From Thuidium tamariscinum (lineage: Eukaryota > Streptophyta > Bryopsida > Hypnales > Thuidiaceae): a stretch of DNA of 64,000 nt. The notes under the pieces are model-generated. The model had not been told where the DNA came from. It did no database searches and saw nothing but the letters and a program-made list of their open reading frames with translations. Below are positions 1 to 13,275 of the stretch, in pieces. Each line of letters begins with the position of its first letter. Positions within the stretch are counted from its first letter, which is position 1. Made by a program: the position numbers and the translations under genes. The stretch is from NCBI GenBank assembly GCA_947034885.2, contig OX344753.2, forward strand, positions 8,742,001-8,806,000, given 5' to 3'.

Positions 1-374
1 GATTGTGAAACATATTCCCGTGGCAATTTCAATGTTCCTATAGTTTGGGAACTCGGAGTTTTCCAAAGGCCCCAAATCTCATCTAATGTTTTAACAAAAT
101 TCACCATCTAGGAATACAATGGCATTATGTATAAGGAAGATTTTAAGGTTCAAGAGGAAAAACACATGGGATTTTGTATGTGTTTAGTGCAATTTGAAGA
201 TGTTCTCACTTCCCAAGCATTGAATCAATAAATAGAATTATTTCTCTAGAATATGGATTTATGTCCCTGTATGTAATATTGATGTAGACTTCAGTGTATA
301 TAATTAGCACATGTGATTTTTATTGATTTTTAAGGTTTAGATCTCACTAAGTTGTAGATTTTGAAATTCCAATC
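1..374. other. AT-rich intergenic DNA
   Basis: No gene, RNA or repeat could be recognised here. Base composition is strongly AT-biased, like the other spacers of the window, and every frame is broken by frequent stops. Confidence 0.6.
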
Positions 375-384
375 TCATTGATTT

Positions 385-622
385 CAACGATACTAGTGTG
401 TGAGCATGAACATGCAAGCATATGAGCTTCTAATATGTATATAAGTAGATATACTACCACCTTTGAAGGTGTTTATAGTAAAAATACCTATAATATAGGT
501 ACCTATAGTATAAATACACTCTTATTATAGAAGGTTTCTATAATATAAGCACCTATACAATAGGTGCATCATCTTTGAGGCTCATAAGCTCACACTTCTA
601 TGCTCACATACTAGCAACCGTG
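385..622. mobile_element. MITE copy 1, 10-bp target duplication (Mutator-like)
   Basis: This 238-bp non-coding element has imperfect terminal inverted repeats. The left end carries TACTAGTGTGTGAGCAT and the right end, read in reverse complement, carries TGCTAGTATGTGAGCAT. It is flanked by a perfect 10-bp direct repeat, TCATTGATTT, at 375-384 and 623-632. A 9-11-bp duplication is the hallmark of Mutator-like elements, so this is probably a non-autonomous MULE. A second copy lies at 20183-20405 and lacks about 15 bp of the centre. The interior is rich in short complementary ATA/TAT words. Confidence 0.85.
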
Positions 623-632
623 TCATTGATTT

Positions 633-1934
633 ATACATTTTATAATTTCAAATCTAGACTCTATTCTTGGTTCCAGAAGTTTGAATATTACTAATTTGTA
701 GATTTCAATTTTCTTAAAAGCCTTATAGTTCTTAGATTTTGAAATTCTTAGATTTTTAGAGTCTTCAAACTCTAGAAATACTCAAATTTTATAAATAGAA
801 CTTGACAACTTACAAGTCTTATATGTCCAATCACATGGTACCCTTGACAATCAATATAAGATGATTGCATCTTGTAAAATCTATCAAAGACAAGGTTGAA
901 AACACATTGAAATGTAAGTTGTGTCAATGTGTCAGCAAATCTACCAATGTGGATGGCATATGAGGAATTTGGAGAGAATTTATGAAGTGAATAAAGTTCA
1001 TATAAGAATTCTAAACTGCACTATGATCATGAGGAGGAAATTCCCAAACTTCTTAGGAGAGAATTGATATAATTTCCTTGTAATATATTGCATCCCTTAT
1101 TATCTCCATTGATCTCCATTCAAAATCTTATTTCTCATGACAAGGTTCAACTTCTCTTAATTAGTCAAGGTCAATATTTGACATTTGCACCTAATTGTGA
1201 ATAGTTTCTAAAATTGAACTATACCAAAGTGTGCCGAAAATGTAAAGTGCCCTTTTGTAAGAGCCTTGGGTCGATTTTAGATACTTTTATTTTCTACACT
1301 TCAAAAGTTCAAGTCATCTTTATATAAACTATGTTTAGAAAAACTATACAAAGAAAATTTAGAATCCACTTTTGGCTTTGAAAGTCCAAATAAGGTTCAA
1401 CTTAAATTTAGACAATTAAAAAATAAGATGAACTATACTCAAATGCTTTTTCAATCAATTTTTTGTGTTAAGTAAGAATACCTTAAAAATTTCCAAATAA
1501 TAATGACCACGGTTTCTTATATTGAAATGTACATTTTTTTTGTTGACTCTGGTTGGAAGTCAAAAGGAAATTTAGATTCTTTGGTTCAAAATGAATATTT
1601 TAGACAACATATGAATAAATAATGAATAATATATGTATTCAAAATTGATTGTAGACTCGCATAAATAGATGATGTAAATTTTTGGCAAGAATTTGTAATA
1701 ATTGATTTTAGAGATAGATCACACTTAGATGTTTTTGGTTTCTTAGCTACAAAGGAGTTTTAGTAGTGACCACAAACTTCAATTTTGTTATGCTAAAGCA
1801 ATTCAAGTGCCACAAATTGTGACGTACTTCTATTCATAGCTCAAAAAACCAATACTAGTGACAGCGGCATTCATGAGACACCCAACATAAATTAATAGCA
1901 ACTTACATTATAGTAGAAGGCTCTTAAATGGAGC
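633..1934. other. AT-rich intergenic DNA
   Basis: No coding region, RNA gene or repeat with clear ends was seen. Stops are dense in all frames. Confidence 0.6.
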
Positions 1935-2050
1935 GGGTTCTAAAATGGTGCCCTATCTTAAATGTACAATACTTGTACATGTTTCTTTTTCATAGCCTTC
2001 AGCAGTGTACTGTCAGTGTACATTTTAGCTAGGGCACCATTTTAGAGCCC
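1935..2050. repeat. short inverted-repeat element (116 bp)
   Basis: The outer ~34 bases of each side are complementary. The left arm reads GGGTTCTAAAATGGTGCCCT and continues to TGTACA; the reverse complement of the right arm reads GGGCTCTAAAATGGTGCCCT and also continues to TGTACA. No clear target duplication is visible. It may be a very small MITE, or the end of the larger repeat that begins at its right edge (2041-2236). Confidence 0.6.
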
Positions 2051-2236
2051 TATGTCCTTTCAACTTTAAAATTTGATAACAAATTCAAAAAAGTTCAGAA
2101 AAATATGGAACAACTTGGGTTAAATGTCAATTCTACTTGTCTTTCAAAGAAAATTCACTGAAAAATATTTCTAGAAGTTTTACCTCCCTGAAATTCTGTT
2201 CCAACCCTTAGATGGTCCATTATAGGACCTCTTACC
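2041..2236 (+). repeat. dispersed repeat, copy A
   Basis: This ~196-bp stretch is clearly similar, in the same orientation, to 62360-62556 near the other end of the window. Shared landmarks in order are TTTAGAGCCCT, TTTCAACTT-AAAATTT, AACAACTTGGGTT, TACTTGTCTTT-like and TTAGATGGTC. It is non-coding, of unknown family, and diverged enough to be old. Confidence 0.65.
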
Positions 2237-3563
2237 TTACCCTTGAAATGCTAAGAGGTTCAATGAATGGCAAGAAATTCTTGCATGTAGGACAAAAATG
2301 CAATCATTCATCCTCAATTTTAGGAGTATAAAGTGGAGATCTTCTATACTTCTTTGACTTCAAATGAGTTTTTTTGAATATTTTATTACCAATGATTCCC
2401 ACGGTTTTAGAAGTCATGAATTTCACAGGACACACAACACCCCCACCCCACCGTCCTTCTAGGGTCAAATGGAGGTGCCAGTTTGACCTCTTCACTTGAA
2501 GGGCAACCCAAGTCTCCGTGGGGGATTTGTTTTTCAGCCTCCATGAGTGGTATCTCGGCGAGGCAGGGTGGTGCCGTGGTGGCATTTTGTTGGCCGGGAG
2601 GCCCCTCGCTGCGCTGTGCTCGCGGGTCTGTACTCTGTACTGATCACATAAACCAAATTTGGAGGGCAAGCTGGTTGTGCAATGCTTGATAATACTGACT
2701 AGTGCTTGTGGTTTGAACAAACGAACTCAAGCACCACATAACATCGAACGAAATCGTCAAATGGTGCAATTTTGCAAACTGCCCGGCCTATCATCTAAGC
2801 TTGAAACTCTTTATTGTGATCATGAAGATTCTTCCGGTGTTAGCTTGGAAGGTGACAATAGAGAAGGGCGTTCTCCTGTTGCCCACCCTCAAAATCCTCA
2901 AATCAGGAGCATCGATCCGGGTACCGATCGTCAGCAAGGGGATTCAGTCCACCTCTACTGCAGGAAATGCAACCCAACAACTAAGTTAGACACTGCTGCA
3001 AGCCCACCATTGAAAAAAAATTCTGGAGAAAAAACAAAAGAACATTTGACACTTGGATGTTGTTTCAACCACTTGCTTGCTTGAAACAATGTGTTTTTAA
3101 AGTTGGGAGTTTCCAATACTGGATAGCTCAAGAAGTGAAGTTCATAAATTGCAGCAAACCAAAATGCAGGGTCCATGCATGAATGAACTGCATGCACACC
3201 ACAAATCCTACACTCTCACTCCATGAGAAGGTAGTAGCATGGACTGAGCAGAGTAGTTTCTGCATATGACCAAATTACACAAAGTTCACATCACTAACTT
3301 AAATTTGAAAGCGTTCAGAACGACGACATTAATTAATCGATAATTTACTTCTGTGAAAAAATACAGACTAGATTAACAAAAATGACTGTACACGTAGCAT
3401 TTGTACAACCACTACCTTCAAACTTCGAGAGGCTCGCAAGACCTACACATTCTTGGATTCATGAGGCTAATCCCCAACTACGCGCTGAAAAAAAGAGTAG
3501 TCTTCAGCAATACAGAAAAACGCTCCACTTGCAGGTACTGATCATAGTGGATTCAAAACACCA
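2237..3563. other. intergenic, with a GC-richer patch and unrecognised open frames
   Basis: About 2480-2660 is clearly richer in GC than its surroundings. A plus-strand frame stays open from 2659 to 3084 (141 codons, starting MEGKLVVQCLIIL) and a minus-strand frame from 2720 to 2304. Neither shows a family motif and both are low-complexity in places. They may be chance frames or remnants of an old insertion. The stretch ends at the stop codon of the minus-strand VPS33 gene and must also hold that gene's 3' untranslated region. Confidence 0.35.
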
Positions 3564-6500
3564 TTAGGCCGAAGGATCATCAATAAGGCTCTTAACCAAC
3601 GTATTTCCATTGACGAGCTTTGTTGTCGCTATCATGAAGTCGTACTTCATTCCCTCCTGAATCGTTTCAAGACCCAAAATTAGTGCTCAAATAAAAATTC
3701 AAGTGAGACTATCAATTATTACTAAGGCAAGCCCTAAAACAAACGACATCCCTCACTTCCGGCAAAGATAGATATCAACCATGTCTACAAAATAACTTCC
3801 AGTATGCTTCAGTTCAACCTCAACTGCATTCATTGTGATGGGTGATTAATAGTCATACTGGAAACCAGCATATTGCTGACATACTATAAAACTAGCATTG
3901 TGCAACCAGTAGTTTCTTGTTGAGAGACCAATATTCTAGCAAAGTAGCATCTTGATTATTGCATTTATGCTGATCAGCACATATATTACTGGATAGATGG
4001 CTATTGAGACAAAACCTGAGACTCAAGAAACCGAAGTGCTGAGATCTCCGCGAAAGTAACACCTCCAATGAAGAAGACCAGAATTACACGTCGGCGAGCA
4101 TCTGTGCCTGGCACACTGCGCCATATCACGCCAACAACATAATAAGAGGACCTCAACAGGAGGCAATCAACGTGCTAAAATTTAATAAGAAAATTTGTTC
4201 CAGAAGGAATCAGATATAAACCAAATTGGTACCTCTCTGTTGGGGGAATCGTCTCTCGCCTAATAATGTTCACTTCCTGAATCATTACGAAAAAATTGAT
4301 GTCAATATTCAGACTGCTACAGGAAAATAAATCTGATACTGTGACATTTCAGGAAAACAATTCAAGACTGCAACAAGACTGCACCTTACAACATTGACCC
4401 ATGTAAAAGAATCTCTACGCGTCCTTTCTAATGGCAGCGAGAAGAATTAACCTGATTTTTCTCAAATCTCTCAAACGTTGATCCTGGGAGCAAGCGTAAA
4501 AGTTCAGACTGTCGCCTGCAGCAGCGAAAATAGCTGGGTTATCATTAGTACCTAAAAATGTAACCAACCTGACAACCACGCAATTTAACACCAAAACCAG
4601 CACCAGAAGCATCAAGGATATGTGAGAAAAGCGCACCATTCACCCCGCAGGGCATTTTGCACAAGACGGATACTTAGAGGAGCATATCCTGAATAAACGT
4701 ACGAAATGTCGTCCGGGCTGCTCAACCAATATCAACGTAGTCAGAAACTTGAAGAGACGGAGTTGGGTTGTAGAGAATAGAGCATCATGTAGAATCTAGA
4801 GAAACGACATAAATAACTAAGTAAAAGCTTAATTTGGTGAAGTCCCAGAATAACTTATGGCAACCCATCAACTATGCACCGTTTGGAGAGAAAGTGATTC
4901 TAATCAACATACTACACATGGTCTTTATAGGTTATTTCCTGGTCCAATAACAGATATACAAGACAATGAACTACCTCATATCATTATTTTCTTCCGGTAC
5001 TAAGTTGAGGCCCTTCTTGACAGCTAGCCAGTTACTTTTTGCTTCCTGCAGCATTAACACGCTCAAGTTCAGCACATTCGTTGTACATAGTCCAAAATTC
5101 TAAGAACAAATTTCGAACTTATGACATTAGCCGCTACTAAAATCCTCCTAAAAATAATAAGGGTGCGAGGACATACTTGTTTTGTCACCAGGCCAGCCTT
5201 CTCTAAATTGCTTAAAGTGAACATGTGCTCAAAGCCATAACTGTGCAAGACTTCTCTCCTGCATCAAAAAGCAAGTCTTCGTCAGACGATAACATTTGCG
5301 TCTATTTCAGGGCGACCAATGTACAGTACAGTACAGTACAAATTATATTTTCAACGCTGAATTCGAACCCAAACACCTCACGTAACACATACATACAAAA
5401 GGGCAGCAACATAAGTACTTTGAAACTGGATATGAGTATTGTCAACCGAAGAATCCTATTGAAAATTAAACGGTGAAGAGATGACCCTTTCATTTACCTG
5501 ATGTAGTCGAAATGTTTCTTAGGAAGGCCGTTATTAGTGACAGATAGTAAAATGAGCAGACGCAAGACACTCTCAATTTGCTCTTGCTTCTGAATCATCT
5601 CTTCCACATATGTAAATGACCTGCGCAAAAGAGGGTAGCCGACGACATCAGCCAGAGCATATTTTCCACTGGGCTTCAACACGCCTTCAGTAAGTTCCAA
5701 ATAAGATTGCAATGGAGCACATCAAAGGTCTAGAAACATACGCATCATAATTTTCACCTTCCACCAGCGTCTGCTCCATACTCAACCTACTCAAGAATGT
5801 TGACTTTGTGGTAAACTTCGATAGATGTTGTGCAATATTTATATGTCTCTGCGCGGTCCACACACTAACATCACCTCGCAGCACCCAATGAACCCATGAG
5901 GGAATCGAAAACACCATGAGGTACACAGTTTCTCATAACGACGAAGGTTTTCACCATTTGACGTCTCAAATTTCATGGTTTCACATCAAAGCCTACACAT
6001 GGTCGATAGTTGGTACAATTTTTACGCATCCTACTTCCAAAAAAAAGTCCAGGAAAGATAGCTTACTGTCATTTCAGGAAGAACATTCAGCTTTTTCACG
6101 AAGTCTTTCACATCTGAAATAGACTGATTCTCCTGGCCACATTACAGGACAAATTACGATATAATAATTGGTCTACTCCAAAAACTTTTGCAATTATAAA
6201 TTGAATTCAGCTGTTCAGTGCGCATAGCAAAAGAGGCACACGGAAAAAGGAGGCAGTAAACTTACTGCGTTGGTTACATCCGAGTAATCTTGTTTTATGC
6301 TCACAGCCTTTTGGCGCAAAACCTGCCATGTCATGTACAGTATGTCAAAATTCCAGATTTGAGGGATAAGAGCAAGAGAAATGGCCTCATGAAAGCAAAG
6401 TCAGGATTAAAGAGGGGAATGCCTAATTGAATCATCTGTCCAACTTCTTGAGAAAATCTATCTGGCAGGATAAAACTATTGAGATCCAGTGTCGATCACA

Positions 6501-9500
6501 TAGTTGCAGAAAGTGGCACTAGGCAAAATACTCGGGATAATTTGAAGAATTGGACGAACGCAGCATGGTAGCTAGAAAGGTCTGCGGATCCAGTTCAACT
6601 GCAGATATTGTGAGCATAACTAAGAGCATAGAAATAAACAAAGTTTGTTACCTGGCCAACAACTCCAAAGTTGAGATCTCGAAGCTCCCTGTACAACTTG
6701 TCGCTGCAAACATAACTCACAACCTTAGCTGATATCAAATAAGTCCCTCGGAGATTAACGAAATAGGATACATGACAAAAATTTGACAAAAGAACTGAAC
6801 AAATCAATCTAAAAGAATGTCAACAATACCTGGAGTTAAGTGGCACTTTCACCTTCCTAGTGTTAGCCTGCGAGTTAGGCTGAGCACCCATAACAATTGG
6901 GTCCAGCTCCACCGCCCCATTGTTTATCTGTATGAACTGCAGCCTTGTGCAACATTTCAACTAGACGTTAACCCAAAGGAAATCCATCAAATTTGAAAGG
7001 AAAAAACATCCGGAAAGCTATTGTGTCCAAGTACCTTAGCCGAGACGGTGAAATGCAGATGTTTTCAACTAGATCATTCATTAAAATAGCGTAGAGCGCG
7101 AGCAATAGATTCAGATGTCATACACTGAAAATTGTTCAGTATACTGGAAGTTACATGGAAGTGATCTATCGGTGAATAGTACTATTGGAAAGAAATAGCA
7201 CCTCATCAATGACGCCCTCGTATGTTAACTGTGAGCACATGGGTGTTACCATGTCAACCTGAATACAACGTCAACTTCTCTCAGTATTGGAAAACTGCTT
7301 CTAAGAAGCAAGAAACGCAATCTAATCTAACAAAAGTCGGGAATAAATTCGTTGCCTAAAGAGTACGGTAGAAACAAAATCCAGAAACTGTATAATTGCA
7401 GACAACGTAGGGAATTGCATTGTACCTGCCGATCAATAAGGAGAAGAGTATGTATCTCAGGAGGTCTCGCCTGGACACAAAATCACCAGTACATAGTAAA
7501 TCCTCCATAAGTAAAGCACAATAGTGTCCCTCTTCGCTTGCACAATACAGGATTACAATCACACTGAGGTCGAACTTAGTAACCGCAAAAGGCACTTGGT
7601 TTGCTGAATAGACATGATAAGATCCAAACCATCGGGGAAATCGAACTTTGGATTTCAGAACAAACACAAACAATAGCAAGATATTGAACTATGCTTAGAA
7701 TCCACTTTAAAAAGACCAATTCAAGTGCTCTTTAAGTGTGGATTACCGATGCAGGAAGAGGAGGCGGCTGCTCTCGTTGCATTCGAAGAAGGATTTCCGA
7801 GACTTGGTTAGCTGCCTTGCCTTTTCCTTTTACATTCGGTATCACGCCATACATCTCCTGTTACACCATACTAAAGACTCTTAATGTTCAATTGGCACGT
7901 TCGAGAGAAGACCCCAAGCATGCACACTAAAAATATTCCTGCTAAGCGATGCAAAGGCTCAAAATCGGTAGGTACCTGAAGCTTCGTGATTGCCCGTGCA
8001 ATATACCACAAAGAACTCGTATCTCCATCCACTTTGGTCTCCTGAGAAGGTAAAGAGATGTCACCACCCGAGAGGTCAAGATCGCTCTGATAATGGGAAA
8101 GATTGAAAATGGATCACAGAGATGCAGAGCTAGTACCTTGAACGAACGATCCAGTTCCAAAGATAATATATCCTCATCGAAAGGGATGAAGTACAACGGA
8201 TATTCCCCGATGGTCACATTTCCAGTAGCCTTCACCTTCTCTAAAACCTGGGCACAAAGAACACAAAAGTCTCAGAAACAAGAAAGTCGCTTTCTGCTGG
8301 GACAAACGGCATTTTTCACAACTAAACAAAGAGTTGACCTTAAACGCACTCGTAAAAAGGAAACTGCGCAATATTGAATTCCTTATGAAGCGTAATTCAA
8401 AATTGGCATGCCACCCCAATGTGACTAAGCATATTTGTTGTTCTGTCATTAGGTAGTTGCTATATCAGAGGAATTCTAATCACAATCGAAAATGACAATG
8501 GATGCTGGATTGCCAAACACCTAGACGTACGTAAGGATATATTATAAGAGATGAGGACTCCTAAACACATTGAATGTCTCAGAGGAAGAAGAATCAACAG
8601 TATGTGCGGATAGAAGAGCAACCTTCTCACAGATAATGGTTCGCCGTGGTATGAAAATGACGGAGTAGCTTTTCTGCAGCTGTTGACTATTCTCGCGCTC
8701 TATGTGTGCAGCGATTTGCCTCATCAATGGAATACGAGGTCGTACTAAATAAATCACGTTCTTGCACTCTGATTTTACAGGATCATTCTCAACATAGTAT
8801 AGATTCTCAACTCCATGTTCCTGTTAGCACATTGGAAAAGTCAAATTCGTCAAAGCATAACTAGTGCTAAAGAGAGTTGTAGCTCTAGAATTTGTCAGAT
8901 GACATTCACTACTATAGATGTAACATGTATTTATTATTAATAAAACACCACTCCCAATAGCCTACTGCTTCAGTGCACGAAACTTGCATAAGTAATTCGT
9001 AAAACTACATTGATTGTTTTACCGTCAGCACATCAGTCTGAGGAATCACAAATGACTAGATGCATCCAAATCTACAGGAGAATTAAAACCAATTAGCACA
9101 ATCTCAGAAGAGGAGAGAAATACCTTGAGAAAAGAAGTTTGAGCGATAAGTGCAAGCGGTCCGCTGAGCTGAGGATCCAGCACGAGCACCTTCTTCCCTC
9201 GCATCTGCCAATTATGAAATCAATCCTGCTCAGAAAACTGCCGATGCCACTTGGCAATTCAGAAACTCAAAGCCTAATTTCTGAAAATCCATGTTCCATG
9301 CACACAATGCTGTTTCTGCAATACCTAAAGCTGAAGGCAAAAACACTGTCCTACGAAAATCCCTTAGGACATACAACGTACATAAATTCAGAAAAAACAC
9401 AACCGCATTGCACGTGTAACCTAAAACACTCGTCGTGACAGACAGAACTCACAGAATCCAGCACTTCTCCCAAGTCCCTTTGCGCTTGCTCCCTGCAAGA

Positions 9501-9673
9501 AGGCAAAACAATATCAAAATAAAATCAATAAGACACCCTCCTGATTGCGCAACATTTCGAAAGAAAGACAGAATTCAAATCGAAAGCCTGTGACGACGAA
9601 TAGAAGATAGATTTGAGCACCTGAGAGTGGAGAGATTGACCGGTCCGTTGTCGAGGATCGGAAGCTGCGCCAT
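3564..9673 (-). CDS. VPS33: VPS33, Sec1/Munc18-family vacuolar fusion protein
   Basis: Spliced product is 602 aa; plant VPS33 is about 590. Exons: 9673-9621, 9492-9453, 9204-9124, 8820-8623, 8247-8137, 8041-7976, 7857-7747, 7470-7426, 7258-7202, 6936-6830, 6703-6652, 6322-6266, 6132-6067, 5848-5742, 5620-5498, 5258-5177, 5045-4975, 4717-4637, 4515-4452, 4276-4233, 4115-4016, 3656-3564. All junctions are GT-AG and keep frame. It starts MAQLPILDNGPVNLSTLR. Family landmarks include GKKVLVLDPQLSGPL (~34-48), LIDRQVDMVTPMCSQLTYEG (~231-250), LLSVTNNGLPKKHFDYIR (~407-424) and SGYAPLSIRLVQ (~515), ending YDFMIATTKLVNGN near the C-terminus. VPS33 is the SM subunit of the HOPS/CORVET tethers; it binds and proofreads SNAREs for fusion at the vacuole and late endosome. 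No disabling change was seen. Confidence 0.96.
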
Positions 9674-10080
9674 GGTTCTGCGCTTAGAGAGGAAGGAATC
9701 CAATATCGCACAGATACTACAAAATGATTTCTCTGCAAGAAAATCGATTTCTCAAAGCTAAGATCATTAGGAAGCTAGTGATTCCTCGTCCCCATGAATC
9801 GATTCTAACGCGAGGGAGACGAGATCGGAGACAAACCACCGGGGAGAGTATTGTTGAGCTCTACAGCGAGAGGGGTTTGCCTAGATTGAGGTCCGCCGTG
9901 CTACTGGTACCCTGTGATCCAGATTGGAGACGGCCCGACATCATTGTCTATAGTACATCAAGGTATAAGGTAACACAACCTATTCCCGCCTTTAACAGAA
10001 TTCGCCTTCTTCTGTTAACCCCAGACGGACAGGCTGGTCCCCATGGAAATCAGCCTTTTTTGGTACCGTATGAATGATTG
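9674..10080. promoter_or_regulatory. 5' leader and promoter region of VPS33
   Basis: This is the moderately GC-rich stretch upstream of the VPS33 start codon (ATG at 9673, minus strand). Composition falls sharply to AT-rich beyond about 10080, which marks a plausible limit of the regulatory region. No TATA box could be placed with confidence. A 117-codon plus-strand frame at 9724-10077 starts from ATG but has no recognisable motif and is treated as fortuitous. Confidence 0.45.
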
Positions 10081-11247
10081 CCTAAAAACACCCAAGAGCA
10101 CTCATTGGAGGTAAAACTAGTGTGCAAGATCTCCCCTTTACACATAAATTTTTCTTAAAACAATTTTTTTTTATTGTTAAGGTTGTAGATTTATAATAAA
10201 AATTTAAAATAGGTGAGGTATATAAATTGGAAGTGTGTATAAGTTGTATTATGTAATATAATTTGTAAGATACAATTGCATATTGGATTGGTTTTTAAAT
10301 AGAATTTATCCAAGAGGTCAAACATTTTGACTTCAATTACAAACAACATGCTTGTAGCAAAAAAGTAAGAAGCCATTGTTTCTAGATCTCAAAGACACAC
10401 AAGCAAATTAAAGACAAACATTATTAAGGAGATGGAAAATTGTCAATTAATGACACAAGAAAAAATTACCTTTGTATTTTTAAATGTTTATTCATTTCAA
10501 TACTTCTAATCCAAGGTATTATTTATCAAGTACATTTTGCTTACAAGAAAAATTAGCTTTTACCTATCAAAGAATATATCACAAGAAGCCATTATGCTAT
10601 AATATTACAATATGGTAGAAATACCTACAAAATAGACCCCATGTAAAAAAAAGATATGAATTGGAGAAAAAGTCACAAATTTTCATGAAGAGCTTCTTAA
10701 GCGTGACTATCCCCTAAACTACCCCTTGGAAAGATAGCTTCCCCATGCCAAAAACCACCTCCACCCTCTTTTCAAAAATTGAAAGCCATTGATTTTTGTT
10801 AAGAAAAATTGCCCTACCCCCCCCCCCCCCTCCCTTTCTAATGTCATTGATCTTAAAAAACAGCTTCGAATATGGATATGGATATATGATACTATACAAT
10901 TTGGATACAATATAGATAGAAATTTGAATACGGACATGGACTTTGGCATATATCCCATATCAAATGCCAAACCCCATCCCACCTGAAAATTACCAATAGG
11001 GTGGGATGGGGGGTGGGTGATTCCAAATTAATTTAGTTTAAACTACTTTTTGAGCTCACCAAGGGGGCACTCATCAAGGGGAGGTAATCAATTTTTTTAT
11101 TAGTTTTTTAATCACACTTTGGGTGGATAGGAACCTCTCCTCACTATCCACCCAAAAGACAAGCTATTTACTTTTAATGGGTCAATCCATTGTGGATTGG
11201 TAGATCCCATGTCTTATTTTTTTCAAGATTGAACAAACTTTCTTGTT
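10081..11247. other. AT-rich intergenic DNA with GC-rich hairpins
   Basis: No gene was seen. There is a run of about 14 C followed by TCCCTTT near 10819-10833. Two short inverted repeats stand out: CCCCATCCCACC at ~10974-10985 pairs with GGTGGGATGGGG at ~11001-11012, and a 13-14-bp stem CTTTGGGTGGATAG at ~11117-11130 pairs with ~11144-11158 across a 13-base loop. Confidence 0.55.
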
Positions 11248-13150
11248 TAACCCTTCATCACCTAAGGGGACAAAAAGTGTCTTCATAGTCAAATTTCAAG
11301 TGCTCTAACTTTTGTATTTAGTGTTTGAATTCAATAAAACTTATAGGAAAAGTTTTGCATTCTAGTCTAGTTTGTGTGGTAAAAATTTCAGATTAATCCA
11401 AGATGTATAGATGCTTTGAGAGCCAATCAAAGTTCATAGGTTCAATTTGATTTCACCAAACTACACTTGATGACTACAAGTTTTGGGGCTTGTATCTCCT
11501 TCATCAAATGTTTTTTTTCAATAAAATTCTTGGATTATGTTCTTTTAGAAGTCTAGTTATCGAAGTCAAATTTTCATGTCAATCCAAGTTGTTTTGAATG
11601 TTTGGGAGCAATTTGAAGTTTAAAACTAGACATTTGTGGATTACAATGAACTTTGTCAGCTTCTTTCTTCTTCATATGGTGTTTATTTCTAACAGTTTTT
11701 TTAGAAGTTGTGCATTCTAGTCTAGTTTGTGTGGCTAAAATTTCATATCAATCCAAGAAATTATGAGTAATTGAGAAACATTTTTAGTAAAAGGAGGTGC
11801 AATCACAGATGTATTCTTTGCATCCTTTTTTGCTATTTCAAATTCACTCTAAAATAGTTCAAAGCATTTCAATGACATTTTTTCTTACCTATGTGTTTTC
11901 ATATTGGTTATGAAGAACTTTTCAATTCAATATTTTTTCATTTAAGTAGATTAGAAATCAAATTTCACCTCTAAATGTTTTTTAAAATTTTTAATTCAAT
12001 ATCTTTCATCAACACTAAAACATTATGATCTTGCAATCTATGCAACCAAATGACTCCAAATTTAATTCACATCATTTATAACATGCAAACTATAAGATTG
12101 TGTAGTTGAGATTTTCATATCTTAATGACATTTAGACTTATTATAAGGCTTGAGAAGCAAGGATGCTTTTAGATATGTTTGGACCTTAGGCAAAGAAGGC
12201 TTAACCCTAGACCGCCCAAGGGGCCCAAAAGTGGCCTCTCATAGAATTCAAAGTGCTGTAACTTTTGCATCCAATGTCCAAATTCAATGAAACTTGTTGG
12301 GAAATTTGCGCCTATTATTCTAGTTCGTGTGGTAAAATTTTCAGATCAATTTAAGAGGTGATGATTGTGTGGAAGCCAATCGAAGTTCACAAAGGTGTGA
12401 TTCACCAAAGTGCACTTCATGGCTGCAACTTCGGGGGTTTGTATCTCCTTCATCTAATGTTTGATTTGAATAAAATTTGTTGGGTTGTACTCCCCTTGAA
12501 GTCTAGTTACTGTGGTGAAATTTTCAAGTCAATCCAAGTTGTGTAGATTGTTTGGGAGCAATTCGAAATTCAAAATCCCGCCATTTTGCAACTTCAGTGA
12601 ACTTTGGCGGCTTGTATCTTCTTCATACAGTGTCCAATTCCAATAATTTTTTTTGGGAAAGTTGCGTACACTAGTCTAGTTTGTGTCGCTAAAATTTAAC
12701 ATCAATCCAAGAAGTTCTCAATGACTGAGGTGCATTCTAGTAGAAGGAGGTTCAGCCCTAGATGTGTTTTTTGCAACTTTTCTTACCTATTTTTTGACAT
12801 TTGCAAGCCATTTTGCAAACGCATTGAGTCAATAGAATGATATATTTTTTTCACCAATGTGTTTATATGCTGATTTTGAATCACTTTGTAGTTTAAAGTT
12901 TTTTCATTTGCTTAGGTTTAGAAGTCAAATTTCACCTCTAAATGAGTTTTTAGGAAAATTTCAGCATTCTTTTTCAACACGAAAACATTTTAATCTTGCA
13001 ATCTATGTGGTCAAATAACTTCAAATTTGATCCATGCCACCTAAAACATGCTCACTACAAGATTGTACGGTTAAGATGTGTATTACTTAGTCACATTTAG
13101 ATTTATAGCACTTCAAAAGCTAAAAAAAATTTGAACCAAAATGGCTGTGG
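11248..13150. repeat. diverged tandem duplication, unit about 955 bp
   Basis: Unit 1 (~11248-12201) and unit 2 (~12202-13150) align end to end in the same orientation. Both begin with TAACCCT followed by CC-AAGGGG. Both contain a TCTAGT...GTGTGGTAAAA-TTTCAGAT block, and both close with ATCTTGCAATCTATG and AAGATTGTA. Inside each unit the words CTAGTCTAGTTTGTGT and TTGTATCTCCTTCATC recur at roughly 200-250-bp spacing, so the unit is itself built from older sub-repeats. It is non-coding. Confidence 0.7.
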
Positions 13151-13275
13151 GCCTTCTAGGGTTAAAGGGTCTCCCATTGTCTAGTGTGAATCATTTTCAT
13201 CATTTTCAAAAACTTACAAATTGAACTCACTTTTGGTTCCAAACCAATAATACAACTCTTTACAAACTCACGACT

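Noticed and set aside
5319-5342. GTACA tandem run in a VPS33 intron
   Set aside because: A four-unit microsatellite with no sign of function; too short to list as a feature.
9724-10077. 117-codon plus-strand frame opposite the VPS33 promoter
   Set aside because: No motif, starts within the leader of a well-supported gene on the other strand, and composition fits regulatory DNA.
10714-10986. Frames through the poly-C tract
   Set aside because: They arise from low-complexity GGG/CCC sequence and have no coding character.
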